A stretch of DNA of 64,000 nucleotides from Alphaproteobacteria bacterium. GTDB taxonomy: Bacteria > Pseudomonadota > Alphaproteobacteria > Thalassobaculales > Thalassobaculaceae. Under the pieces are notes generated by a model, which was not told the DNA's origin, made no database searches, and worked only from the letters and a program-made list of their open reading frames with translations. Below are positions 8,512-16,559 of the stretch, in pieces. Location of the stretch: NCBI GenBank assembly GCA_024742605.1, contig JANSYC010000009.1:1-64000 (forward strand), in the 5' to 3' direction. A program made the position numbers and the translations under genes. Position 1 is the first letter of the stretch. Every line of letters starts with the position of its first letter.

Positions 8512-10200
8512 TCAGGCCACCAGGTTCAGGCTACCGTCATCGGCAATGCCATCGCCTGAGGCGGTGTCGATATCAGTGTCTTGCAGATCATCTGAGCCGT
8601 CCGCTTCGTCGGAGGCTCCGGCGCCGCCGGTGTCATTGTCGGCATGCTGCCCTCCCGCGGCGTTCTGTCCATCATGCTTTTCGAATTGAAGTGAGTTCGA
8701 ATCGGTCTTCAGGCCGGCGTCCTGCAACGCTTTTTCCAGGGCGCGGGCATCCCGCTGCATGAGATCGAGGGTTTCCGGGCGGTCCGCAGAGACCGTGGCC
8801 CGAACCGCACCATCGCGTCCGATTTCCAATTTCACATCGACCTTGCCCAATTCTTCCGGGTTCAGTCGGATGCTGATCTTGCCGCCGCCATCCTTGGCGG
8901 TGCTGGTCAGCTTCACGGCGACCTGGTCGACCGCGGCGCCGGGGGTTGCACCGGGCCGACCAGATGTGGCTTGCGCCACAGGAGAGGCCATTGTGGCGGA
9001 AGACGTGCTCTGAGGTCCGCCGAGGCCTGCCGCAACTCCTGATGAGGAGGCACGTGTAGCTGTCGAAGATCCGCTGTTCCCGGCCTGCAGTCCGCCGGGA
9101 GCGTTGCCGAGCGCACTTGGCCGGGCGGTTCGGGTCATCATGATGTCCTGGAACTGGGCGCGGGTCGCTTCGTTGCCGAATCCGCTCTTGCCGTTTGTCG
9201 ATTGGCCGAACTGAAATCCGGGCTGCCCAGCTGCGCCTTGTCCGCCGCCTTGCGGACTCTGTTGACCGCCAGACTGCCCGCCATTGGCGCCGGCGTTCTG
9301 GGCCTGCGCGCCGCCATCGGCGCCAACGAACATCGGCTGTCCGCCATTGGCCGAAGCGGTACCTTGAGCCGGGAGTGTTCCACCGGCCCCATGGCCCAGC
9401 GACGGCAGCGTCACGCCTGGCTGACTCATCCCGTTTGCCGCGGCCTGTTGGGCCTGGAACAAGGTGCCACCCATGCTGGGAAGCGCTTTCACGTGTCCGG
9501 TTGTCTGCGGCGTGGCATCGACTGAAATCTTTATGGAGGTGTCCGTTGGGATCGAGGGTTTTCCGGTCGCACCGTCCTTCGAGTTTGGAGCTGTCGACTG
9601 TGACGCCTGTACGGCCTGCTGCGGTTTTGCGGAGGCCCCCGATGCGTCGGCCGGAACAGGAGTTTGGCTCGACGCTTGAGGCGTGCTGGCTTGCGGCAGC
9701 GGAGTCGGGGCCGGAGCGGCTGTAGCCGTGGCCGCAGCGGCGCCCTTTGAAGCAGTACCCTGCGAGGTCGTGCCATCCGAGAACGCGACGGGGAGCGGGG
9801 TGTTCTGCGGGACGGTCGGCATGCCGTCGACCGCTGTCTCGGTAGAATCTGTCGCCACTTGGGAGACCGCTAGATCTTGATCCGCCCGGCCGTCTACGTT
9901 TGCTTCAGCATCGCCTGAATCCGACGCATAGGGTGCGTCGTCCGAAAAGGCGCTTTGAGTCTTTTGGTCGGCAGGCTCCTGACGGGGCGCCGGAAGCGGG
10001 TCTGACCGGAAGGCGAGCTGTTTCATGTGAGACGAGGCGGGGCGCTGGTCATCCGCCCGAGGGATGTTCCGGACTGAACGGTCCGCCGCCTCTTTCATCT
10101 CGGTCATGAACGTCGCGTGGGCAATCGATGCCAGCGAGAGCTGCTTGCCCTTGCTCGCCGATGTTTTGCCGATCGCCTGGTCTAACGCGTTGATGTCCAT
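8512..10200 (-). CDS. fliK: Flagellar hook-length control protein FliK
   Basis: FliK measures hook length and switches the export apparatus from hook to filament substrates. The 562-residue protein is low-complexity, rich in Ala, Gly, Gln, Pro, Ser and Thr, until about residue 420. A FliK C-terminal domain follows, with ISIRLNPEELGKVDVKLEI and ALEKALQDAGL, then an acidic glycine-rich tail. An in-frame TTG lies 36 bases upstream, but the ATG at 10200 has an AGGTG site and gives the start MDINALDQAIGK. It leads the fliK-flgD-flgE operon, directly downstream of a sigma54-type promoter. Confidence 0.93.
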   Translation of the reverse strand: MDINALDQAIGKTSASKGKQLSLASIAHATFMTEMKEAADRSVRNIPRADDQRPASSHMKQLAFRSDPLPAPRQEPADQKTQSAFSDDAPYASDSGDAEANVDGRADQDLAVSQVATDSTETAVDGMPTVPQNTPLPVAFSDGTTSQGTASKGAAAATATAAPAPTPLPQASTPQASSQTPVPADASGASAKPQQAVQASQSTAPNSKDGATGKPSIPTDTSIKISVDATPQTTGHVKALPSMGGTLFQAQQAAANGMSQPGVTLPSLGHGAGGTLPAQGTASANGGQPMFVGADGGAQAQNAGANGGQSGGQQSPQGGGQGAAGQPGFQFGQSTNGKSGFGNEATRAQFQDIMMTRTARPSALGNAPGGLQAGNSGSSTATRASSSGVAAGLGGPQSTSSATMASPVAQATSGRPGATPGAAVDQVAVKLTSTAKDGGGKISIRLNPEELGKVDVKLEIGRDGAVRATVSADRPETLDLMQRDARALEKALQDAGLKTDSNSLQFEKHDGQNAAGGQHADNDTGGAGASDEADGSDDLQDTDIDTASGDGIADDGSLNLVA

Positions 10201-10236
10201 GTCCGCACCTGTCCGCTTTGGTTCGCCAAGTACCAA

Positions 10237-10251
10237 GCAAGGCGCGGGCCA
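10237..10251 (-). promoter_or_regulatory. Sigma54-type promoter for fliK-flgD-flgE
   Basis: On the minus strand the sequence TGGCCCGCGCCTTGC has GG and GC elements separated by exactly 10 bases and close to the TGGCAC-N5-TTGC consensus. It lies 37-51 bases upstream of the fliK ATG. RpoN with an activator such as FlbD usually drives hook operons in this class. Confidence 0.78.
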
Positions 10252-10486
10252 GTTCGAGACGCGATGCGCGGGATATCTAATTAATTGATAAATATAGGTT
10301 TACCGGGGCGGACAAAGAAAGCTGCGGCAACTGGTTCGGCTTTATGGTGGGTCTGACTTGTCCTGGGCAAAGCCTGCCGATGTGGCCCGGCAAAATCTTC
10401 CCGAAGACGTTCGGCAGCTCTGCCTGGTCCGGCTGCCAGGCCATCCGCTGCCGCAGGACGCGTCGCTTCGGGCAGCAGGACGAGGA

Positions 10487-10503
10487 CGGCACGAAGAGTG
10501 CAG
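10487..10503 (+). promoter_or_regulatory. Sigma54-type promoter of flagellin gene 1
   Basis: The sequence CGGCACGAAGAGTGCA has GG-N10-GC spacing and the conserved GGCACG element. Transcription from it would leave a leader of about 160 bases before the flagellin ATG at 10677. A weaker sigma70-like pair (TTGACA at 10570, TTTACT at 10593, 17-base spacer) lies nearer the gene and is an alternative. Confidence 0.6.
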
Positions 10504-10676
10504 GCGAAAAAGTTCGTCAAAGCCCGTTGAGACATTATATATAATACAAGATAAATTTATCTAAAATACTTGACATTAGACTGAAAGTGCTTTTTACTCA
10601 GTGCTGGGATGGTTGAGTGACCGTCCCGCGTAGGCAAAACGCCCACGCAGCACCCTTAGAATGAGGAAAACAGACA

Positions 10677-11525
10677 ATGGCTATCCAAAACTCGATCAAC
10701 ACGAACCCGGGATCCTTCGTGGCCCTTCGTACCCTCAACTCCGTGAACCGGAATCTGGACACGACCCAGAACCGGGTCTCGACCGGCCTGAAGGTCGGTG
10801 GTGCGCTCGACGACGCTTCGAACTTCGCTATCGCCCAGGGTATCCGGGGTGAGCTGAAGGCGCTCGGTGCCGTCACGCAGGGTCTGAACAACTCGAAGGG
10901 TATCGGTAAGGTCGCGATCGCCGGAACGACCGCCATTTCGAACCTGCTTCAAAATGTGCGGTCGAAGCTGACAGAGCTGTCGAACGAAGGTATCACCAGC
11001 GCTCAGCGGTCCATTCTGGTCAGTGACTTCAATGAACTGCTGTCGCAGGCGAACAACTTCCTCGATAACGCCGTCTTCAATGGCGTCAACCTGCTCGACA
11101 CCGCAGCTCTGAGCACCAACGTCAACACCCTGTCCAACCTGAACGGTGGGACGTTGACCCTGACTGCACAGGATCTGCGTACGACGGTTGGTGCTCTGCA
11201 AGGCATTGCGACTATCGATGCTGATACTGCAGCGGCGGCGACCAATGCGCAGACGGTTATCACAACCGAATACGCAAACCTGGAATCTGCGGTCAACACT
11301 GCCCTGGGCAGTCTTGGCGCCGAGGTCCGTGCCCTGGAGCTGCAGACAACGTTCCTGGAGCAGATCTCCGACGCGACCGAGGAAGGCCTGGGTAACATCG
11401 TGGACGCCGATCTGGCCCGCGAGAGCGCCCGCCTGACCTCCCTGCAGGTGCAGCAGCAGTTGTCGACCCAGACCCTGGGTATCGCCAACCAGCGGCCGCA
11501 GTCCCTGCTGGGTCTGTTCCGTTAA
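10677..11525 (+). CDS. Flagellin (copy 1)
   Basis: This is the filament subunit exported through the flagellar channel. The 282-residue protein has flagellin N- and C-terminal D0/D1 helical domains with almost no variable middle, as in many Alphaproteobacteria. Conserved segments include QNRVSTGLKVGGALDDASNF near residues 36-55 and a C-terminal DLARESARLTSLQVQQQLS helix ending in LLGLFR. The ATG follows a GAGGAAAA site. It is very similar to flagellin 2 at 15027. It is monocistronic, with its own sigma54-like promoter and a strong terminator. Its leader could be a target of FlbT, which binds flagellin mRNA in Caulobacter. Confidence 0.96.
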   Translation: MAIQNSINTNPGSFVALRTLNSVNRNLDTTQNRVSTGLKVGGALDDASNFAIAQGIRGELKALGAVTQGLNNSKGIGKVAIAGTTAISNLLQNVRSKLTELSNEGITSAQRSILVSDFNELLSQANNFLDNAVFNGVNLLDTAALSTNVNTLSNLNGGTLTLTAQDLRTTVGALQGIATIDADTAAAATNAQTVITTEYANLESAVNTALGSLGAEVRALELQTTFLEQISDATEEGLGNIVDADLARESARLTSLQVQQQLSTQTLGIANQRPQSLLGLFR

Positions 11526-11547
11526 GTCACGGGTTCGTAAAAACTGG

Positions 11548-11585
11548 AAGGGCCGAGCGACGGGGGTTGCTCGGCCCTTTACTTT
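11548..11585 (+). terminator. Rho-independent terminator after flagellin 1
   Basis: An 11-bp perfect stem (AAGGGCCGAGC/GCTCGGCCCTT) with a 10-base loop is followed by a T-rich stretch, 22 bases after the stop codon. Confidence 0.9.
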
Positions 11586-11635
11586 TCCGGGTCTGGCTTC
11601 AGAACGGCAAAGACACAGCGTCTCGCTGAAGCGGC

Positions 11636-13594
11636 CTAAACAGCATGATCCGAGAGTATGGATGCCACGCGCTCGGCAGCGCGTTCGGACAATTCGGTCC
11701 ACGCCTCTGGCTGACCATCCGACATCGTGCTGCGTGTCATCACCTCAATGCTCGGAAAAAATGGCCGTCGATCGGTTCCAAGACCGACCCATGTGGCATG
11801 AGACACAAGCCCGACGCACGGAGTGTTCATCCGGGCGGCCAAGGCAAGGACCGCGGTGTCCGCGCTGACCACCAAATCAAGCTCCTCAATCAAGACTGCC
11901 ATTCGCTCCAGGTCGTCCTTTCGATCGAGATCGGGAGGGAAGACCATCGTCGAGCCAAAAAGGTCGTGCGCCTGGTCTACCTCGGCCGCGCATTCATCAT
12001 ATTGCAGGATCACGAAGCACGCGTTCAGCTCCAGGATTGACCGCAGATCCTGGATATCAGGATAATATCGGGTCCGATCTTCGAATCTCAGTGCAGACCT
12101 CCAGCACAATCCGATCCGAGGCTTGCCGGAACATGTGTCGTCTAGCCAGGGTCGCCAGCACTCTGATTTCTCTCGGTCGACCATCAACGGCGCGATCTCG
12201 GTAGGAAAATGATCCAGAGACGGCCGGGTAATCGCGGCCATGTCTCCGGCCAGAGTGACAACGCCATTTGGTGAGAGACTTGGCATCGCCGCCGACAGAT
12301 CGATCGGAAAGTCCTCTGGCCGCTCGATGTCACGCGGAAAGAACGCCAAATCGGGGAAACTCCGCCGCGCCAACCCGATCAGTCTTGGGTCGACCTCGAC
12401 TTCTATCCGGGAAATCTCGCCACGCTGGCGATACCCGACGAGATCCGGCCAGCATGTCGAGAACATCAGCTCGTCGCCCAGGCCTTGCTCAGCGATCACT
12501 CGCAGAACCGAGCAGGGGCCGCCGCTCCAAACCGGGTGCGACCCGAAGCGCGACAGGAGCGATCGTCGTCCGGACCGATTTCGGAACAATGCCCAACCCT
12601 GGGTGAAATTTCCCAAAGCCAGGTGATAGCTGCCGAGGTTTGTGAGGATCTGCGCCGTGCCAGGCGCCAGGATTTGCGCGTGTCGTCCCAGTCGGAGCGC
12701 ATCGTAGAATGCAGCGTGGCGATAGCGGCACTCTGCAAGATTGGCGTAAGGTTCGGCCTGGGCGGGGGAGTGGATCGCGGTCTTTCGAGCGGCCAGTTCT
12801 GAGACGCCGATCCGGTCGAGCTGAAATGATGCCGCCGATATCTCGATTAATGCCGAGGTATGTATCGGTGCGAGATGGAGCGCCCGTCGGCCGGATCGCA
12901 GGGCGTGTCCGGGATGCCGAGTCAGGCGCTGGCACCGTGCGAGGTCGCACCAGCGGTCCGCGACGTTCAACGCGGCTGCGCCGGCACCTGGCGCAAGACA
13001 GAGAGCCCGTTTAAGGTCCTCAGCGGCTTCGACAAAGAAGCCGCTCTCCAGACGTACCATTGCCAGCTCGTGCCATACATCCGGTCGGGATGTTCCAGCG
13101 GTTCTTGCGCGTCGAGCGATTGGAAGCCGGGCTTTCCCCGTGGCGAGACGGCAATTCATCACGCAGGCTTCGGCATGCCCCGGTGCCAAAATCTGCGCGC
13201 GGACAACTGCGCGACTCTGGGCTAGGGGCTCTGAGGACCCCATCATGCAGGCTGCCAGATGAACCCAACCCTCCGGATTGATGGGGCAAGCGCGCAACGA
13301 CGCCTCGATGAGAGACCGGGCCGGCTCGGGTTTCTCAAGTTGATAGAGGGCAAAACCCAGCACGTGATGAAGATCGGCGGTTTGATTGAGGCTCAGAGCG
13401 GGCGCGCCCGAGAGAATTTTTTGATAGGCCTGAGCAGCGGCGAGAACATGGCCTTCCGCGTGAAGCTGCTTGGCAAGCCGCAAGGATTTCTCGACCGTCA
13501 TGGGCGACGTCGTCGGAATCCGAATGGCGCCGCCGACCTGTCCAAATGCCGATGATTGTGCGAATCGGGCATGGTAAGACTCAGTACTCCGCAT
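11636..13594 (-). CDS. TPR protein with C-terminal glycosyltransferase-like domain, FlmG-like (paralog 2)
   Basis: The protein of about 652 residues has many TPR-like helices over roughly residues 35-330. A C-terminal domain from about 360 to 630 shares motifs with the protein at 4078-5697: a glycine-rich EQGLGDELMFS, RIGLCWRSALR and VSADTAVLALAARMNTP. The domain pair resembles Caulobacter FlmG, a flagellin glycosyltransferase, and the gene faces flagellin 1 with its end only about 110 bases away. The start is uncertain: ATG at 13594 has only a weak ribosome site, and an ATG at 13501 is also possible. A role in modifying flagellin is inferred from domains and neighbours. Confidence 0.68.
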   Translation of the reverse strand: MRSTESYHARFAQSSAFGQVGGAIRIPTTSPMTVEKSLRLAKQLHAEGHVLAAAQAYQKILSGAPALSLNQTADLHHVLGFALYQLEKPEPARSLIEASLRACPINPEGWVHLAACMMGSSEPLAQSRAVVRAQILAPGHAEACVMNCRLATGKARLPIARRARTAGTSRPDVWHELAMVRLESGFFVEAAEDLKRALCLAPGAGAAALNVADRWCDLARCQRLTRHPGHALRSGRRALHLAPIHTSALIEISAASFQLDRIGVSELAARKTAIHSPAQAEPYANLAECRYRHAAFYDALRLGRHAQILAPGTAQILTNLGSYHLALGNFTQGWALFRNRSGRRSLLSRFGSHPVWSGGPCSVLRVIAEQGLGDELMFSTCWPDLVGYRQRGEISRIEVEVDPRLIGLARRSFPDLAFFPRDIERPEDFPIDLSAAMPSLSPNGVVTLAGDMAAITRPSLDHFPTEIAPLMVDREKSECWRPWLDDTCSGKPRIGLCWRSALRFEDRTRYYPDIQDLRSILELNACFVILQYDECAAEVDQAHDLFGSTMVFPPDLDRKDDLERMAVLIEELDLVVSADTAVLALAARMNTPCVGLVSHATWVGLGTDRRPFFPSIEVMTRSTMSDGQPEAWTELSERAAERVASILSDHAV

Positions 13595-13698
13595 TCCGGA
13601 CAAAACCGCAAACCGACATTAGCAGGACACAGCAAGGGGAGCGACGCCCCTCTGAAGGGCGTGCTTGACAGGAGCACGACCCATGAGACAATTAGCGC

Positions 13699-14118
13699 AT
13701 GCCATTAAAGTTAAACGTCAAGCCTGGTGAAAAATTTGTCGTGAACGGTGCCGTTATGGTTGCCGGATCTAAAGGTGCGTCCCTTGTGCTTCAGAACGAG
13801 GCGACGATCCTGCTCGGCAAAGACATCATGCAGGAAGAAGATGCCAACACCCCGGCAAAACGGATCTATTTCGCGATTTTGTTAATGTATCTTGATGCGT
13901 CTGGGCGGGACGCAATCAAACCGACTTTCATGGGGTTGCTTGAGGATTTCATGGAGGCGACCACGTTCCCCTCGGTGCGGAAAACTCTTCTTCATATTCT
14001 ACAGGATGTGAATTCCGGAAAATTCTATCGCGCGTTAAAGACCTGTAAAGCACTCATCGCGTATGAAGAGCAGGTTTTTGCATACGCTGAGACCTCGAGC
14101 GAAAGCCAGTCGGCATAA
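13699..14118 (+). CDS. flbT: Flagellin post-transcriptional regulator FlbT
   Basis: FlbT binds the leader of flagellin mRNA in Caulobacter and lowers its translation until the hook is complete; in some relatives it activates instead. The 139-residue protein begins MPLKLNVKPGEKFVVNGAV and contains the family segments LLGKDIMQEEDANTPAKRIYFAI and FYRALKTCKALIAYE. No good ribosome binding site is seen before the ATG. flaF follows after 18 bases, the usual flbT-flaF pairing. Both lie between the two flagellin genes. Confidence 0.95.
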   Translation: MPLKLNVKPGEKFVVNGAVMVAGSKGASLVLQNEATILLGKDIMQEEDANTPAKRIYFAILLMYLDASGRDAIKPTFMGLLEDFMEATTFPSVRKTLLHILQDVNSGKFYRALKTCKALIAYEEQVFAYAETSSESQSA

Positions 14119-14136
14119 CCGGTATCGGATGCGCGA

Positions 14137-14589
14137 ATGTCCCAATACGACGCCTATCGACAGACCATCAAGCAGACGGCCGCCCCCCGCGATGTCGAAT
14201 ACCGTTTGTTGGTTCAGGTTACGTCGGCTCTCTCGGCTGCCAAGGAACAACTCGCAGAGAGCGCGGGAAGCCCCAAAGCCATGAGCAGCGTGATGGACGC
14301 GCTCAACTGGAACAATCAGGTTTGGGATGCCTTCGTCGAAGATGTGGGCACCGAGGGCAACGCGCTTCCACGCGAGCTCCGGGCGGCTATTGTCAGCCTT
14401 GGTATATGGGTCAGCCGCGAGACGAATGACGTTGTTTCCGGAAATGGTGACATCGACTCGCTGATCTCGGTCAATCAGGCCATCATGCGTGGTCTGAACC
14501 CTGATCGGTCCGCCGCCGCGCCGGCAGGTGACGGTCCGGCACCCGATCCCGCAGCGCCCCGTCGCGCGGGGCCTTCCGATCTGGCTTAG
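14137..14589 (+). CDS. flaF: Flagellar biosynthesis regulator FlaF (copy 1)
   Basis: FlaF acts opposite to FlbT and is needed for flagellin synthesis and export, probably as a flagellin chaperone. The 150-residue protein shows the family pattern: DVEYRLLVQVTSAL near the N-terminus, LNWNNQVWDAFVEDV in the middle, and LRAAIVSLGIWVSRETNDV followed by SVNQAIMRGL near the C-terminus. A proline/alanine-rich tail of about 25 residues is extra. It is translated together with flbT and followed by a terminator. A second flaF lies at 15968. Confidence 0.92.
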   Translation: MSQYDAYRQTIKQTAAPRDVEYRLLVQVTSALSAAKEQLAESAGSPKAMSSVMDALNWNNQVWDAFVEDVGTEGNALPRELRAAIVSLGIWVSRETNDVVSGNGDIDSLISVNQAIMRGLNPDRSAAAPAGDGPAPDPAAPRRAGPSDLA

Positions 14590-14667
14590 GTCGCTTCCGG
14601 CGTATCTTGCCGGGTGCCCACAGGCTGATCGTTCCTATTTTTTCCTCATTATTCACGTGCCGTTACC

Positions 14668-14712
14668 GCGGCTTTCCCCGTCTTCTACCCCGAGACGGGC
14701 CGCTAGCTTTTT
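14668..14712 (+). terminator. Terminator after flbT-flaF
   Basis: A stem CCCGTCT/AGACGGG extended by GCGG/CCGC across a small bulge, with a 9-base loop, is followed by TAGCTTTTT. It closes the flbT-flaF transcript ahead of the flagellin 2 promoter. Confidence 0.72.
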
Positions 14713-14896
14713 GTCTGGTGTTCTGAATCCATGATCCTGGGACGTGGGTCTGCAGGATTTGCCGGGACTTTTATGGCGATCCGGCACGATCAGCCCTACC
14801 AAAACTGCCATATCCGGGGGTGAGAATTTTCCCCCCTGGCGGTGAAATCTGCCGCCACAAGATCAAAAATACATAAAAATCAATAAGTTAATAATG

Positions 14897-14913
14897 TGGC
14901 CTGCCGATTGCTC
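14897..14913 (+). promoter_or_regulatory. Sigma54-type promoter of flagellin 2-flaF2
   Basis: TGGCCTGCCGATTGCTC has GG and GC separated by 10 bases and an ATTGC element at -12. It lies about 115-130 bases ahead of the flagellin 2 ATG, leaving a leader of about 100 bases. Confidence 0.72.
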
Positions 14914-15026
14914 TTGTCTTCATGACGAGCCGGGAGGGTCCGCCCTTCCAATCGCAAATCGCGACCCGAAAACCAGCCACTTAAGGCATCGATGGGTCAG
15001 CAGAACGTTGACGAAGGAACGGAACG

Positions 15027-15881
15027 ATGGCTTCAAACTCCATTCTCACGAATCCCGAGGCGCTTGTTGCTCTTCGGAATCTGGAGCGGACCAATAATCT
15101 GCTCGCCAACACGCAGAACCGGGTCTCGACCGGCCTCAAGGTTACCGGTGCGATCGATGACGCCTCAAACTTCGCGATTGCCCAGGGCATTCGCGGAGAC
15201 ATCAGGGCCCTCGGCGCGGTCAACCAGGGCCTTAACAACGCCAAGGGTATCGCAAAGGTCGCCATTGCCGGTACGACCGCCATCTCGGACCTGCTCCAGA
15301 CGGTCCGTCAGAAACTGACGGAACTGTCGAACGAGGGTATTACGAGTACGCAGCGGCAGATTCTGGCAAACGACTTCGACCAGCTGCTGTCGCAGGCGGC
15401 CAACTTCATTGACAACGCGGTGTTCAACGGGGTCAACCTGCTCGACACAACGGCGCTGTCGCCTAACGTAAACACACTCTCCAACATCAACGGCGGCACC
15501 TTGACCCTGACGGCTCAAGATCTGCGCACGACCGTTCAGGCGTTGGCTGGGGTTACAGCGACGTTCGATGCCACTGCAGCGGCTCCGGCCGCGGCGGCTC
15601 AGGCGGTTGTGGCCAATGGGGGCACGTACTCCAACCTCGAATCGGTGGTGAACACGGCTTTGGGTAGCCTGGGTGCCGAGGCGCGCGCCCTCGAACTTCA
15701 GACCACCTTCCTCAGTGAAATCACCGATGCGACCGAGGAAGGCCTGGGTAACATCGTGGATGCGGACATGGCCCGCGAGAGCGCCCGTCTCACGGCTCTG
15801 CAGGTCCGTCAGCAGCTCGGCACCCAGGTGCTCAGCATCGCCAACCAGTCGCCGCAGATCCTGCTCAGCCTGTTCCAGTGA
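15027..15881 (+). CDS. Flagellin (copy 2)
   Basis: This 284-residue flagellin closely resembles copy 1. It has the same QNRVSTGLKVTGAIDDASNF segment near residues 30-49, the NGGTLTLTAQDLRTTV stretch in the middle, and the ESARLTALQVRQQLG C-terminal helix. The main difference from copy 1 is an alanine-rich insertion around residues 175-195. The ATG follows a GGAACG site. The gene has its own sigma54-type promoter and is followed by a flaF paralog, so the two are probably one transcript. Which copy dominates in the filament cannot be told from sequence. Confidence 0.96.
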   Translation: MASNSILTNPEALVALRNLERTNNLLANTQNRVSTGLKVTGAIDDASNFAIAQGIRGDIRALGAVNQGLNNAKGIAKVAIAGTTAISDLLQTVRQKLTELSNEGITSTQRQILANDFDQLLSQAANFIDNAVFNGVNLLDTTALSPNVNTLSNINGGTLTLTAQDLRTTVQALAGVTATFDATAAAPAAAAQAVVANGGTYSNLESVVNTALGSLGAEARALELQTTFLSEITDATEEGLGNIVDADMARESARLTALQVRQQLGTQVLSIANQSPQILLSLFQ

Positions 15882-15967
15882 TCCCGGATGATCTTTCGGG
15901 GCTGGCGGTCTCACGGATCGCTACGCCCACGGGTGAAATCGGGTCGCCGGAGATCTAGGAGGCAGAG

Positions 15968-16339
15968 ATGTCCTACGGTGCGTATAAATCGGTTGTTGCA
16001 GCGAATGCCACGAGTGACACGCGCGATCTGGAGTATCGGCTGTTGGCCCAGGTCACCGGCCAGTTGATCGACGCGCAGGACGGCAAGCTGACACTCCAGG
16101 AGCGGCTGGCCGCGATTCTCAAGAACGAGAAGGTCTGGAGTGTCTTTCTGAGCGACCTGAATGAGCCGAGCAACGGTCTGCCCAAAGCTTTGAAGGTCAA
16201 TCTCGCGGGGCTCGCGCTGTTCGTGATCAAAGAGACGAACCATGTCGTCGATACCGATGCGCCGCTTGACGACCTCATCATGATCAACCGGCAAATCATG
16301 GCCGGTTTGAAACCTCAGTCCCTCTCCATGGCGGGCTGA
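15968..16339 (+). CDS. FlaF family protein (copy 2)
   Basis: The 123-residue protein is a shorter FlaF, with SYGAYKSVVAANA at the N-terminus, DLEYRLLAQVTGQLI, LKNEKVWSVFLSDL and LDDLIMINRQIMAGL at the C-terminus. It lacks the proline-rich tail of copy 1. It follows flagellin 2 by 86 bases with a GGAGGCAG ribosome site and ends shortly before a terminator. A flagellin-specific partner role for copy 2 is an inference from this pairing. Confidence 0.9.
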   Translation: MSYGAYKSVVAANATSDTRDLEYRLLAQVTGQLIDAQDGKLTLQERLAAILKNEKVWSVFLSDLNEPSNGLPKALKVNLAGLALFVIKETNHVVDTDAPLDDLIMINRQIMAGLKPQSLSMAG

Positions 16340-16391
16340 TCGAAGTCTCTCTACCTCGCCGGGTCTGGCGGGTTCCGTTCCGTACAAACTC

Positions 16392-16420
16392 AGCCGGTCT
16401 CCTCGGAGGCCGGCTTTTTC
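16392..16420 (+). terminator. Terminator after flagellin 2-flaF2
   Basis: An 11-bp stem AGCCGGTCTCC/GGAGGCCGGCT with one mismatch and a very small loop runs into TTTTT. Confidence 0.85.
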
Positions 16421-16479
16421 TTGGGCAGCGGGGCCTGACCCAACAGGACCAATTGCTCGCAGGTGTCCGAATCAAATGT

Positions 16480-16496
16480 TGGCAAGGCTTTTGCAT
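16480..16496 (+). promoter_or_regulatory. Sigma54-type promoter of flgK-flgL
   Basis: TGGCAAGGCTTTTGCAT has the GG-N10-GC spacing and both TGGCA and TTTTGCA elements. It lies about 65-80 bases ahead of the flgK ATG, directly after the flaF2 terminator. Confidence 0.82.
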
Positions 16497-16559
16497 AACC
16501 ACTAGTCGACGATGGCTTCGGGCCAGCGAGACCGACCCTCGGTCGGTGAAGGAGATGTG

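Noticed and set aside
10277-10535. Small minus-strand reading frames between fliK and flagellin 1
   Set aside because: They cover the two promoter regions, have no ribosome binding sites and no conserved pattern.
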